Shown one piece after another: positions 46,694 through 57,617 of a DNA stretch of 64,000 bases. The stretch covers positions 19,434,406 to 19,498,405 of the forward strand of contig JAJKFL010000004.1 in NCBI GenBank assembly GCA_021186555.1, read 5' to 3'. Below the pieces are notes generated by a model that was not told where the DNA came from, ran no database searches, and saw only the letters and a list, made by a program, of their open reading frames with translations. The first letter of the stretch is position 1, and each line of letters starts with the position of its first letter. A program made the translations under genes and the position numbers. Source of the DNA: Reticulitermes speratus. Its lineage: Eukaryota > Arthropoda > Insecta > Blattodea > Rhinotermitidae.

Positions 46694-46859
46694 AATATCC
46701 GACTGAAAACGTTCACCTACGCTCTTTTTCCATTTGTGTAGTCCGTTTTTCAATTCTAATTATCAGCGTCTCTTGTTTTATGTAGACTAATATGCAAAGG
46801 AGGCGCAGTAAAGTCCGGAAATCCGGATGGCCAAGGTTTCCAACCTATTCTTATAATCC

Positions 46860-47115
46860 ATCGTCTTGGTAATATTTCATTTAAGTCTCCAAAGAAATTT
46901 TCTTATTACAATTTCGTGTACCTTTGTCATATATTCCATGCTTATAGCATACTTGGCCGGTTTTATATTTCTTAGTTGATTACCCTAATAATATATGGTG
47001 AAGTGTATAAATTATGAAGCTTCTGTGTGAAGCGTTCTCAATTTTCTTTTGCTTACTCCTTCTTAGGTCCAAAGGTTTACCTCAGTACCGTGTTCCCAAA
47101 TATCCCTAAATTATG
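46860..47115 (-). mobile_element. LINE tail fragment, family LA
   Basis: Matches the 5' part of other minus LA copies: TTAGTTGATTACCCTAATAA, TATGGTGAAGTGTATAAATT, ATGAAGCTTC and CTTCTTAGGTCCAAAGGTTT. Diverged. Confidence 0.65.
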
Positions 47116-47424
47116 TTCTTCCCACAGGAAAGTTGTCAGGGGTATTTAAAATGTAGATGAATTGTAGGGCTCTAACAGACGCCACGTAAGAAATCCCCAT
47201 GTGCATTCTCTTACTCAATGTGAACACAAGTAGACCTTTTTTTCGGAATGTGTTGTTATGGTACATTCTGACGACTGTTTTGCATGCACTGTAAAAGGCA
47301 AATTTATTCCATAAGTTGTGGTTACAGCTACTGTAAAACGGTACAGTCTAGACAGTGATAAGTCAAAGTAGGAAAGAAGCATATAATTATCCCGAAAAAC
47401 GGTTGCTGGAAGACGGCCGTTTTC

Positions 47425-47705
47425 AGGCGCTATCGCAAAGCAGCTAGGAAAAGTGACGATAACCTCGCTATATCCGTTCGTCCTTCTGTCTGTCCACACA
47501 TCTGCCCTCTCCTATTTCTGCATTGGAAAGCACGATTCTCACGTGACGGATTTTCGTGAAATTTGACGTTTGGGACTTTTAAGAAAACTTGTTCCTTTCC
47601 ACTTTCTTTTAAAATCGGGAAAAAATAAAAGACACGTGAAGGCGTACATATATTTATGATATCTGACCGTCATTGGTCTTTATAATTGAGACAGATTTCT
47701 TCGTG
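47425..47705 (-). mobile_element. R1 repeat, 3' half
   Basis: Reverse-complement match to the end half of R1: the GCGCTATCGCAAAGCAGC end, CGTTCGTCCTTCTGTCTGTC, GATTTTCGTGAAATTTGACG and TTTTAAGAAAACTTG. The rest of the element is missing. Confidence 0.6.
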
Positions 47706-47709
47706 CTAT

Positions 47710-48655
47710 AGGAGCTGACACTGAGAAAGCTCTTAATGATATATTCACAAGCATCGTGCGGGGTCAATGTAAATCTCTTGCCAAGAAGCGGAAAGATCTT
47801 ACAGTGTTTGCTGTGTAAGACGTGGAAAGGCACCTTTTAAGTGCGCACATTTTAAGAGTTTTTTTTTAATATTCAAGAATTTTGAATTTTTGACCCGTAA
47901 CAAAGCTAAGACGCCAGAAACGTCTTCCGCTCTGCGGACATTTTGTAAGTTACTCTGTTAGAAGTTGAGAACGGATGAAGATTTTCCTCCTTTATGTCCT
48001 ATTGCTGGAATTTGGATGTTCTGTCGAAAAATAAGTTAATATGAAACACAGGAAAGGAAAAAGGGGGAAAGGAAAATGGTTGACATTTTCAGATACGTTC
48101 TTAATTTCGAAAAAAATTGGAGGTAGAAGCATGGAGAAGAACCCCCGTTGTATTGACACTAATTTTATCTGTGGCTAACAAAAGAAATACAGTACTTGCT
48201 TTTCTGTCTGTCTGTCAGTCAGTCATCTATGCACCCACTCACCTCCCATGTATTTCCCCAGCTGTCTTCAGTCACCCGATTCTAATACAACATTAGTTCA
48301 CTTGTTTAGTCGTACTGTACATCGTCACGGAGTAGAGTTGCTACTTGTCCCGGTTTCTGTTACTATACTTAGACTTTTATCACGCGTGCAGACCTGTCTC
48401 CTAGTTTGATACACACTTTACGAATTCTGCAGTCTTTCATTTCTGTAAAAGTTGTAGCGACTTCTCTTTATGCTCTTGAATATATGCCACTATAAATATT
48501 TTCCTTGTCACTACAGCATGGCTCTACGTCGGGTTTCGGATCGAAGAGGCTCTCCCTAGTTATCCTTTTGGAGCATCAAATTTATTTAAATAACGTACAT
48601 AAATTTGGTTCCTTCGTCACAAAACATTTTGTTTCCGTTACAAAGACCACCCTGT
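47710..48655. other. Unique DNA, no gene recognised
   Basis: No recognised feature. Confidence 0.6.
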
Positions 48656-48660
48656 TAATG

Positions 48661-49385
48661 ATATTATTATTATTATTATTATTAATTATTCTCATTATTC
48701 GCCGATCCCAGTGGCCGTGCGGTCTAAGGCGTGGGTCTGCGGCCGCTTGCTTAGTAGGATCGTGGGCTCGAATCCCACCGGGGGCATGGATGTCTGTCTC
48801 TTGTGAGTGTTGTGTGTTGTCAGGTAGAGGTCTCTGCAACGAGCTGGTCCCTTGTCCAGAGGAGTCCTACCGAGTGTGGTGTATCTGATGTGTGTGATCA
48901 TGAAACCTCGAAATGAGGAGGTCTAGTCATCCGAAAAGGGGCTGTTTAGCCATAGAAAAAAATTCTCATAATTATTTGTTATCAAATTTATGCAGGGTAT
49001 TTACAATTATATACCTGAAACAAATCACATTTCTAGGTTATATAATGTTATGGATATTCTGTGGTTACCCTTCATAATGAATGCTATTTCCCACGATAAC
49101 GCCATGTACTTTTACACGGGCACTTTCCGAAGTATGTGCGCAGTGCCCGATTGGCTGTTTTCTGTAGTTCCTTGATGTCATGCTCTCCCGGTATGTTGCT
49201 CAGGTATTTTCTGAATGACTTTCGAGATGGTTCCAGTTGTCCCTATGATTACTGGTATCACTTTTGTTTTTACATTCCACATGCGTTGTACTTCTATTTT
49301 AAGGTCCTTGTATTTTAAAATCTTTTCGGCTTCTCTCTTGATCACATTATTGTCATTTATTATTATTATTATTGTCATCATCATC
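48661..49385 (-). mobile_element. LINE C-terminal fragment, family LD, split by a SINE
   Basis: An open minus frame at 49,178-49,387 reads NNVIKREAEKILKYKDLKIE, VQRMWNVKTKVIPVIIGTTG and TISKVIQKIPEQHTG, a recurrent C-terminal segment of some non-LTR retrotransposon proteins. In the next frame it continues as ELQKTA.RALRTYF. Its (AAT)n tail is at 48,661-48,686. The S1 SINE at 48,700-48,961 sits between tail and body, so the LINE copy is older. Confidence 0.8.
48700..48961 (+). mobile_element. tRNA-derived SINE, family S1, nested in LD LINE
   Basis: Head GCCGATCCCAGTGGCCGTGC with box-B-like GTGGGCTCGAATCCCAC. The body matches the 39.3-kb copy closely. The tail is CATAGAAAAAAA. ATTCTCATTATT (48,688-48,699) and ATTCTCATAATT (48,962-48,973) form the target duplication, 11 of 12 matching. 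Confidence 0.95.
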
Positions 49386-49389
49386 ATCG

Positions 49390-50060
49390 CGCTTTATCCT
49401 ACGATACACGTGCATAGCCTTCTGGGCAGTGCTTTTTACTGTTCAGTAACACGGTACGCACAGGAACCGCTGTGTTTTTGATGGGTGTTTAGGGCCGGGT
49501 GTTCTTTTCGCAGTAAAGCGACAAAACATTTATATGTATGAGATACCAGTTACAGAACTAGTTGGCGGTTATGCCCAGTAGCAGTCTTGATATTACCGGC
49601 TTTTAAAGAGCTTGAATAAGACAGTCTTAGACTGTGCGTTACAGGAATAGGCCACGAGGAAGGATATGGCTGTAACTGGCTGAGGGTCTTATCTGATTTT
49701 GTGAGGTCTAGGGGCCTAGTGGCGTTGATCCTTCTGGTTCTATTGCAAGAGTGTTATTTATTCTATTACTGATCGAGAACATGTATCAGGACCCGTCTCC
49801 ATAACAAGAAACATTTAAATTTCTGCCAGGGAACTGAACGCTTTCTGGCAGAAATCATAACAATAAATTTAAAAACCTCGATGATTCCTCTTTTTTTAAC
49901 TAATTGTTCTGTACCTTTCCGATAATTTTTCTTCATTTTGGATATACTATTACTGTCCACTCTCAGCTTTCTGGACTCATCGTAGCGTCACCGTAGCTTT
50001 CTACACATCTTTTGGGTATTCTGAACTCCGCTGTTGGTGCTGTACTTCATTCCAGCAATC
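49390..50060. other. Unique DNA, no gene recognised
   Basis: A CAT run ends near 49,388. Nothing else is recognised. Confidence 0.6.
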
Positions 50061-50067
50061 GAATATT

Positions 50068-50315
50068 TGAGATCTTCGCTCTTCTGGGATTTTACGCAGC
50101 GTAGATTGGTAGTTAGTTACCAAAACTTCGGGACAACGTATCGGTCCCATTTTCATTTCAAAATGAAGAATTCCTCTTGGACTACTTGACCCTTGAAGCT
50201 GGGACCGATAGGTTGTCACGAAACGTCGGTAACAAACCACCAGTCTACGCTGCGTAAAATCCAAGAAGAGCGAAAATCTCATTTGCACCGCAGCGGAAGC
50301 CTGAAGTCATGCAGA
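50068..50315. mobile_element. Foldback element FB-D, best copy
   Basis: The left arm, TTCTGGGATTTTACGCAGCG...TCGGTCCCATTTTCATT, faces the right arm, GAAGCTGGGACCGATAGGTT...GCTGCGTAAAATCCAAGAA. The inner AATGAAGAATT loop is short. The right arm gives TTGAAGC, GGGAC..GTCAC, then GAAACGTCGGTAAC. The right flank, CACCGCAGCGGAAGCCTGAA, is shared with the 25.3- and 39.7-kb copies, so the element is longer than the hairpin. Confidence 0.85.
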
Positions 50316-50319
50316 CTAA

Positions 50320-51320
50320 TATTTATTAATAACCTTAGAAGCGAATCGATACAGTGGTTTTACCATGTAAAATTAATGGGTAGAACAAGGATTCCGAAAA
50401 ATGCATTACAATTAAAATGCAAAGAAATGAAACCTATAGGATGACACGGAACAAGATGGCGGGCCTGGTGTGTACATTAATATGAGGAGTGAAGGGGGGA
50501 AAGTTTGCAATAAATCTAAAAGAAAAGTTGCGGAACGTTTGTCCGTCGACCCGTATGAAGGAAAACGATGCCAGAAGAAGAAGAAGAAAAGGACGAAGAG
50601 AAGGAGGAAGAAGACGGAGGAGGAGGATATTCTGCATCATACAGTTTTCTGTGGTATGATACGGAGAAGCCAAATCGGGGAGGAATATTGGAATATAACA
50701 CGCTTGTGGACATTTCATCTTCCACTAGTGTCCCTAATATTTGTTACCCACTTAATCTCTTATGCATGCCACGAGAAAAGGGGAATTTATACGTTTGTGA
50801 GGAATTGCCGTTCATCCAGCGCTGTTCTGTTGAGAGCGGCCTCTGGCGTACAAACTCAAAAGCTATCGGATTATTCACTCCGCGGAGCGTTCATCCCTTG
50901 CCTGGAGCGAGATTAGCCCTCGCCCGCGAATTGCAATCAGATCGACTGACGCGGCTGCAAACTGTCCACTTCGCTTTCTTCTGTTTTATTACGGATGTAA
51001 ATGCGTAGGCGAATGTAGAGTTATTGGGCGAGAGTTTTAGTTGATGTGAAAAGAAAAAAGAAAAATTTTTTGCTCGTTAAGTCGCTTTCCAAGCAACCCG
51101 AAAGTGGTTCTGCATTACAGATTGGATTTGAATTGTTAATTATAAAATCTTTCTCCTTAAAGCCGATAAGCTTTTGACGCACAACGTCGAACCCCTGGAG
51201 ATGTTCACCCTTTAAAGATTAACGTACCACTAGCTTCTGTTAAGTAACACGACATTCTGGCGTCAGAATTTATTTATTGGCTCCCTGTGGTTCTTAGAAT
51301 AAACAATGATTTTATATCTA
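50320..51320. other. Mixed DNA with purine-rich tract and GC-richer patch
   Basis: GAAGAAGAAGAAGAAAAGGA-type purine repeats lie at 50,575-50,630. A GC-richer, CpG-containing patch lies at 50,810-50,970. Two overlapping plus frames (146 and 148 codons) cross both. Their first part is poly-Lys/Glu from the simple repeat and the rest shows no domain, so I do not call them genes. Confidence 0.5.
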
Positions 51321-51327
51321 AACATAA

Positions 51328-51654
51328 TTAATGTATTGATCTTTGTAATGGAGACCAGGTATTTTCTCGTGGATGTGAGAAACAATTTTTAAGGATCCTT
51401 AGCAGAAGAAACCATCTTCTGCAGACACGAGATATACTCTGACGCAAGTCTCTCTTATTAAGCCACGATAAAATGTGCAATAGAAGTTCTGGAGACAGGG
51501 CCGTAATGCTCTTTGCCACTGGATCTTCGGTAGCATATCTATTACTAGCTTCAGGTTGGTGTGTTTCATATAATATCTCTCCAGTGACTTTTCTTACTTT
51601 TGGTGATGTGTTGCTGGAAAATTCAGCACTTTTCCGTTTTTTTTGTTTATCTCC
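51328..51654 (-). CDS. F-box domain exon (partial host gene or pseudogene)
   Basis: The minus frame is open for 108 codons after a TGA at 51,655-51,657. It starts polar and Lys-rich (KQKKRKSAEFSSNTSPKVRK). Then comes ALSPELLLHILSWLNKRDLR followed by QSISRVCRRW at residues ~52-81. This is a close match to the F-box consensus (LPxELLxxILSxLxxxDL...VCRxW), which binds Skp1 in SCF ubiquitin ligases. After RRWF homology fades and the frame ends at a TAA. In the next frame GATCCT (Asp-Pro) follows, as in many F-box proteins, so a one-base loss is possible. There is no ATG in the open part, so it would be an internal exon. Substrate domain not seen; a retrocopy or decayed copy is also possible. Confidence 0.5.
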   Translation of the reverse strand, partial: GDKQKKRKSAEFSSNTSPKVRKVTGEILYETHQPEASNRYATEDPVAKSITALSPELLLHILSWLNKRDLRQSISRVCRRWFLLLRILKNCFSHPRENTWSPLQRSIH

Positions 51655-51679
51655 TCAGCGCCGTCTCGTACTCAACCAA

Positions 51680-51970
51680 CACAACGCACTATATTGTAAC
51701 TTAGATATTTGGGTGAGTTGCAATTGATTATCAACAATTCACGGAATTAACAATATAAAGTTTCTTACTTTGATGGTGTGTTGTTGGACAATTCAGCACT
51801 TTTCCGTTTTCTGTTATGTTCTCAGCGGCTTCTCTTACTTTTTACGGCGCTTTGCTGCCCTATTCAGTACTTGTACTTTTCCTATCCATCTTCGCAGGCT
51901 TTTCGTATTTTTGATGTAGTTTTGCTGGAGAATTGTTTACTGTTTGCTCGCTATCCATGTCTTCAGTCGA
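51680..51970 (-). pseudogene. Diverged peptide-repeat segment upstream of F-box frame
   Basis: A 32-codon minus frame opens with ATG at 51,958 and ends at TAG 51,860 (MDSEQTVNNSPAKLHQKYEK then PAKMDRKSTSTE). A segment at about 51,765-51,845, whose frames are interrupted, reads RKRKSAELSNNTPSK. It is a DNA-level duplicate of the KRKSAEFSSNTSPKVRK part of the F-box frame (51,590-51,670). Each repeat ends in AAAGTAAGA, which resembles a splice donor. This may be the 5' part of the same gene, now broken, or badly assembled. Confidence 0.3.
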
Positions 51971-51974
51971 TATA

Positions 51975-53310
51975 ACTGATGTGAACCTCAGCGAGGTGCT
52001 CATCGAACTGACTTCCATCAAAGTAAAACAATATTTTACAACATTGTAATGAAAACAATGCTTTACTTAAAATACTGGTTTCCATTTTTGCCAGCAGAAT
52101 TTGTTGTCGAATGACGTCGCAGCCGTGGTTTCCATGTTAAAATAACGGTTTCGATGGTTATGAATGGAGTTTGGTACCTGGTAACGTCTCAGCTTTTTGA
52201 GGCTACGGTTAGCGATTTACATCGAACATATCATTTGAGTGTTTCTCAGGTTTTTTTCACATTGTTGTGTGACTAATTGAGCTTTGTGTTAATATTAAAT
52301 AGTGATGATAACAATTTGGAAGCCTTTGATAAATTGATACTTGATGTTTTGTATTGATAACAAACAGGGTTCCCTTTCATTTTATTGTATTTAATCGGAT
52401 TATTATAATTGACTGAATGTCATAAGTGTTTCGATACTTTTACTTACGTAAATGCTTCTATTTATACAAAGTGTGCAAGGTGGGCGTGATCTCTTTGAAA
52501 CCTAGTGGTTGCTTTATGCACAACCAGGTTTAATGTTAACAAATTCTACATCTGCCCACACAGTGAATTTACATGTTTTGTATGGATTTCATAACAAACA
52601 GCGATTATTTGTCTATACAGCATTAGTTGATTGGCTTTTATAAAGAAGATGGTGTGGGTTTACTGCGCGGTACGGACTGAATCATAAATATTTTCCTGTT
52701 AATGTCGTCTTTAAAATGACACTGATCACTTTTGTCAGTCTGTTGGACATTATGAAAGTTAATAGAAGATAGGAGATAACATACGCAGGTCGTAACGTAA
52801 CTTTATAGCGCATGCGAATCTTTGTACCCTCATTTATCCACTTGGTGTGTATACTATCCTATTTATTTTATGGGTCTTATATGTATAAAATGTTTTATTT
52901 TCTTGTGTGTGATTTAAGATGAATATTAGTAAGGCGAGTAAGTGGGGAAGTCATAGAAGTCATAATTAATAATGTCAGAGCCTCGTTTGTGTAAGCAAGG
53001 TGCACCGCGTGAAGGTTAGGATGACTACGCAACGCATCACTACCTTTCCCCAAAGAGTTAAAAATAATTTTTCCCTTGGAAATATGGATCAATACATAAT
53101 CCTTGTTTGTCCTATTGATTGTTCTGCTCTCTCATGTCAATTTATTATATGCAGTTGTTTGTGTTACTATATTGAAGGCCAAGGATTAAAAGTGTTGCCA
53201 TCGAAACGGAACAATGAGTTCTCTTCAGTTTTGTTGAGCTATATATGTCTCTGTCAACAATATAAAACGCTTTGTCGCGTTTCTATGTGTAGAGTTTCAA
53301 ATAGAAACTT
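51975..53310. other. Unique DNA, no gene recognised
   Basis: No recognised feature. A faint R1-like GCGCATGCG word lies near 52,810. Confidence 0.55.
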
Positions 53311-53314
53311 CTAC

Positions 53315-53600
53315 GAGCCATATTATATTCGATCGTCTATGACATGTCTGGCTGTGCCTTATTTGTAGTAATTATCTCATAAACGGCACGATGTTCGGAA
53401 AAAATTTATTCAAGATGAAATATGTGTTTTGATTTTCTCTGAAACTTTTGCCTGAAATTTTTTTCGTTCCAGGAAGAATTCAGCAAAATGTTATCACAAA
53501 CGTACTTAGGTCTTCTTGTAAATTGCCTGGTATTTTTGTCGATTTTAACCAAACTGAAATATTCTCTACAAGAACAAAAAATATGACCTCAGTAGTTTAA
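53315..53600 (+). mobile_element. R1 repeat, central part
   Basis: GTAATTATCTCATAAACGGC, ACGATGTTCGGAAAA, GTGTTTTGATTTTCTCTGAA, GAAGAATTCAGCAAAATGTT and ACTTAGGTCTTCTTGTAAAT follow the R1 order. Both ends are missing. Confidence 0.7.
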
Positions 53601-53604
53601 ATGG

Positions 53605-54190
53605 TATGAGAAGAGTCCAAGTAACAAAGATACGAACGCGCCTCATTGTTACATTATAGGTAGTTTCCTGTCGTGTTCTAATGTCGTTTCTTTTATTTCA
53701 GAGGAATTTTGAACCAGTAAACATCTCTCCAGAATATCATCCATGTCCAGTCTGCGACTGAAGAACTTCGTCCCACATACCTTAAATTAAGACTTTTGGT
53801 TTGGGAGCAACACACCGGTAACTTAACACCCACCGGTTTCTACGGTTACGTTAAAATGTTTTGTCTGAGCGAAAGGAGATAAGGGAATAAATTCTTTTTT
53901 TGTTTATATCGTTGCCTTATTTGTTTATGATTGTCTTTGACGAAAACGAGGAGCTTAAGGTGTCAACACAAGCCTGGCCATTTTTGTTGTAAAATATGAA
54001 TAAGGACGAAGAATAGACATGGCCTCAGGTCGAAAATTGTGTTTTTTGTGATTGAATGTTAATGTAAATCATTCTACGCTCTGTATTGGATATGTGAAAC
54101 CATTATACGTAAACAGTACGCATTATAATTACTTTTTACTCATATAATGTGTGCTTTGTTTACACAATTTTTTGTGTATTGTGCGCTGTT
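53605..54190. other. Unique DNA between two R1 fragments
   Basis: No gene is recognised. It may be an insertion that split one R1 copy, or simply spacer. Confidence 0.4.
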
Positions 54191-54194
54191 CAGT

Positions 54195-54290
54195 TTGGAC
54201 TGGCGGGCGGGCGGGCGGGCGGGTGGACGGACGGACATGAGGAAGATTATAGCCGCTTTTCGCATCTGCTTTCTTAAAGCGCCTATTGAA
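54195..54290 (+). mobile_element. R1 repeat 3' end with (GGGC)n expansion
   Basis: GGACGGACGGACATGAGGAA, GATTATAGCCGCTTTTCGCA and AAAGCGCC match the R1 end. The GACGGACA-type run has expanded to (GGGC)n at 54,201-54,222. Confidence 0.65.
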
Positions 54291-54294
54291 ATCC

Positions 54295-55435
54295 TTGAGT
54301 AGGTATGAAAGCACAAGTGTAAAAGGCAGAATTTATTTGAAATGAGTCAGGGAAGTATGTGTATCTTCTGTGTTTCTTAAAGTGCTTCGTTCTGTATGAC
54401 AAGATTAGCGAGAGCTGGGGCTGCAGATTAATTGTTATACACTTTATTGGGCAATTTCTGGACATAATTTTCACTATAACAAATCCACATTACGTTACAT
54501 TTGTCACAGCCTACAGAAACTCAGACGTGTTGCTATTGTGACAGTACGTTTCAGCCTCAAGTTTTGGAACTTCAGCATTTGATAATGCGTGATTCGATGG
54601 GAATTAAGTGAGAGGCTTGTGAGATTTATTTCTGAGTCATGACGAAACAAAGTGGCAAGCTGTCTTAGCAATGAACCCGAACATACCTGCCAGTAAAGTG
54701 GCTGGCTGGTAACGGGACTGATATTACAGTGTTTGATTCAAGGCAGTTTCAAGGATTTTTCTCTGATCTTGAGTCCACTCCGCCCTAGATCCAGTTTTTC
54801 ACGGAGAATTTGTTGATTGTTTCGGCGATTCATCAAAGCGGCCGAAGCATGAAACAGAGCAGTTATCCCCAGCCATTTCCGAGGTATAGAGTGACTGTAG
54901 TTTTTTCCCAACGTCCGTTACATGCTTACATGGCGTGGTACAACTTGACGTTTGAGGTGCGTTTGCAAGGAAGGCTTTCAAGGAATTTGAACAGTGGGAA
55001 AATTTTATTTGGACCGGTTGGACACGTGTACTCATATATTTGGAATAAAATAATACACACTTCAAGCTTATGGGACAGCCTGACACATCGAACTGGTAAC
55101 GGTGATACTTTTAATTGGTACGAGAAATGCTATGTTATGTGTGTGATTACTCACAACCTTTCTTGGATTTACTGTCATTTGTCCCAGTCAGTTTGTGAGG
55201 ATAGCGGAATATTCGCTTGTAGTAGGTCACGTACTGTAAGTCCACACTTCTCTTCCAGTTAGCAAATATAACTCACCTTATTGTGTGACCTCACTTTTTC
55301 ATCTAAATAAACTATTCCTCGTTAAATAATTTAGGGGGGAGGGTACCGAGTAGTAATAAATTTGACTCAGGCGCTCAAAAGCTGATCTTCAGTTAACTGT
55401 CGTCCTTCAGCAGGTGACAGTTATTTGGCTTGTCA
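54295..55435. other. Unique DNA, no gene recognised
   Basis: A 150-codon plus frame at 54,810-55,262 shows no domain. Its residue make-up does not persuade me, and I leave it uncalled. Confidence 0.5.
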
Positions 55436-55439
55436 AGAA

Positions 55440-55990
55440 ACTCGATGCTATGATGGAACCCAAAGGTTGCTCGCCATGTTCACAAAATGTAACCCACGTT
55501 TTCTGTCTTCTGCAAGCTGAGTCCATCCACAAACTACCCAATTCCTGTAAGATCAGTTTTATTTACTTGCCTCCCATCTATGATTAGGTTACCAAGTGGA
55601 TCACTTGCTTCAAATTTTCGGACAAAACTTTTATATAAATTTTGTATTTCTTTCTTTGTGCAAGCTGCATAGCTTGCCTGTCTTATCGTTCTTGATTTAG
55701 TCACACTGATGTTACCACCAGAGGTATCAAATTATTAAACGCTTCTCTAACTGCCTATAAACCGTTCTTACTCTTTCGTAGCTCAAAACATTTTTTCGCC
55801 ATATTGTTCTGAATATGATGTCCTTTCAGAGCGGGAGAGAGACTTGCACACCCATTCAAAACAACTTTAATTCTGAAGATTTTTGGCAATGCTGTGTAAT
55901 GAGTGTTGAAATGAATATGCTTTTTTTACTTCAACATCTGTATAATTTCAATATATTACTGTTTTCAAAAATTGCTCAAACTATGCTGTA
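55440..55990 (-). mobile_element. LINE 3' region, family LA, long but decayed
   Basis: Minus order: GATGGAACCCAAAGGTTGCT, AAGCTGAGTCCATCCACAAA, TAAGATCAGTTTTATTTACT, AAGTGGATCACTTGCTTCAA, GATTTAGTCACACTGATGTT and AACAACTTTAATTCTGAAGA. These correspond block by block to other LA copies. Many small changes; no frame survives. Confidence 0.65.
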
Positions 55991-55994
55991 CGTT

Positions 55995-56830
55995 CAAACT
56001 TCTTTCGCTTTATGAAACCAGACTAGAAGTCAGTAATTTCTCCTGTACTACGAATAGTCTTAATATTCTATTAATCAAAGTAAGGAGATAGGCTACAGCT
56101 AGGTATACACTGTGTAACAGATATATAAGAGAGGGGTGAAATATTAGTCAAATGATTTTTACGTTATCAGTGGAAAATAATGGACAGTTCAAACAATGAG
56201 TGGGAAGGAGACAGGGAGAGAAATGAAATCAGTGGATTGTACAGAAAGGCGAGAAGGAGCAAATACCCAAGTAATAATGGTCTGGGGAGGGGGGAAGAGG
56301 AAAAGGGAGCATCGCGTCATGTGCAGACTGTGCAATTGTTCCCAAAATTTATAGCATAAGGAAGTAAGATATGAATCCTGACAATTTACTACTCACGCTC
56401 TCTCTTTCCCGCAAGTTTTGTGCCTCTGTTTCCCATAACCTAACCCATACACAGTTACACAGATAATTTGACAGCCTTATAACATATTCTACCTATTATT
56501 CGTGCTGAAAACCAAACACACTCTACTGAGAGTGGAAGTTGAATGTTTGTTTGAGGAAATAAATTTGTGGGCTTTGTAAATTTTACATTACGTTGATAAA
56601 CTGTAACTTCAAATTCATCAAGCTATTGATAAAACCTGATTGCTTGTTTTCGATACTGTTGTTGACATCGCAAAATTAAGGTACAACTACATGTAATAAC
56701 TGCAAGGAACAGAATGCTTTTTGAGAAGCTAATTATCAAGAAGTATCTTACATTCTTTTAAACCTATTAATTTCCATACGCGTTTTTCATCTCCGCCATG
56801 CTCATACAAGACACTATTTGGTAATTTTAA
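55995..56830. other. Unique DNA, no gene recognised
   Basis: No recognised feature. Confidence 0.6.
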
Positions 56831-56842
56831 ATCGTATTTTAT

Positions 56843-57093
56843 TTTATTTCTTTTTTCTCATGGCCCGACAGTCATAGTGGGCGTAGAGCTCCTTCTTGTC
56901 GAGGTTTCGCGATCATACTCAGCTACACCACACTCGGTAGGACTGCTCTGGACTAGTGATCAGCCCTACGCAGAGGCACACATCACTCACAACAGACAGA
57001 CATCCGTGCCCCCGGCCGGATTCGAACCCGCAATTCCAGCAAATGAGCGGCCGCAGACCTACGCCTTAGACCGTGCAGCCACTGGGATCGGCT
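56843..57093 (-). mobile_element. tRNA-derived SINE, family S1, with target duplication
   Basis: Minus head GCCGATCCCAGTGGCTGCAC with box-B-like GCGGGTTCGAATCCGGC. The body is shorter than the 39.3-kb copy by a small internal deletion in the ACCTCTGC region. GTATTTTAT flanks it at 56,834-56,842 and 57,094-57,102. Confidence 0.95.
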
Positions 57094-57109
57094 GTATTTT
57101 ATATAAATG

Positions 57110-57610
57110 GGCGAAACGAATACTTTACGAATAAATGTGAAAACCTGCAGATATATATCAATGGAATGTTTTATAGTCAGTCAACATGAGGGCCTGCGTT
57201 TCTTTTTTGGTATCGTTTCCTGGGAAATATTAACTGACCGAATATGATTTCTCTCTCAACTCATTCTTCCATTGAGTCATGTGAGACACATGCTTATTTT
57301 TATGCTGCGTGTGTTCCTGCGGTGTTTGTGTACCTATGTTTATGGAACCTGCTGTGCTGATGTACTGTGCTTAATATTGCTGTCTGAAATATAGTTGGAG
57401 GGAGAAGAAGGTGGCTCTTATCTGCGCAATTGCTGATACTTTGTATTTCATCCCAAAACAATGACGACGGTTTTACCTATGTGTGGGGCGAAAGCTTTTT
57501 TCCGGATCTGTAACACAACATTTAGACCGCAGAATTAACATATGACGCTTGTTTGGTTTTCAGGGCAAACAGCGATTTTTTTCCTAACATCATTAAACGA
57601 AAGTTACTGT
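57110..57610. other. Unique DNA, no gene recognised
   Basis: No recognised feature. Confidence 0.6.
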
Positions 57611-57617
57611 TGACTGA

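Noticed and set aside
46800-46845. GTAAAGTCCGGAAATCCGGATG as a pogo-type end
   Set aside because: Only one end is seen, and no partner or TA flank could be found nearby.
50470-51008. Two overlapping plus frames of 146 and 148 codons
   Set aside because: The Lys/Glu part comes from a GAA-rich tract, and the remainder has no recognisable domain. Two long frames overlapping in different phases argue for composition rather than coding.
54820-54860. Possible extra hammerhead motif (GTTTCGGCGATTCATCA on plus)
   Set aside because: On minus TTGATGAATCGCCGAAAC has no room for a stem II between the core and GAAA.
54810-55262. 150-codon plus frame, the longest in the window apart from repeats
   Set aside because: Residue make-up is like random AT-rich DNA (many Ser, His, Cys, Tyr, Trp) and I see no motif.
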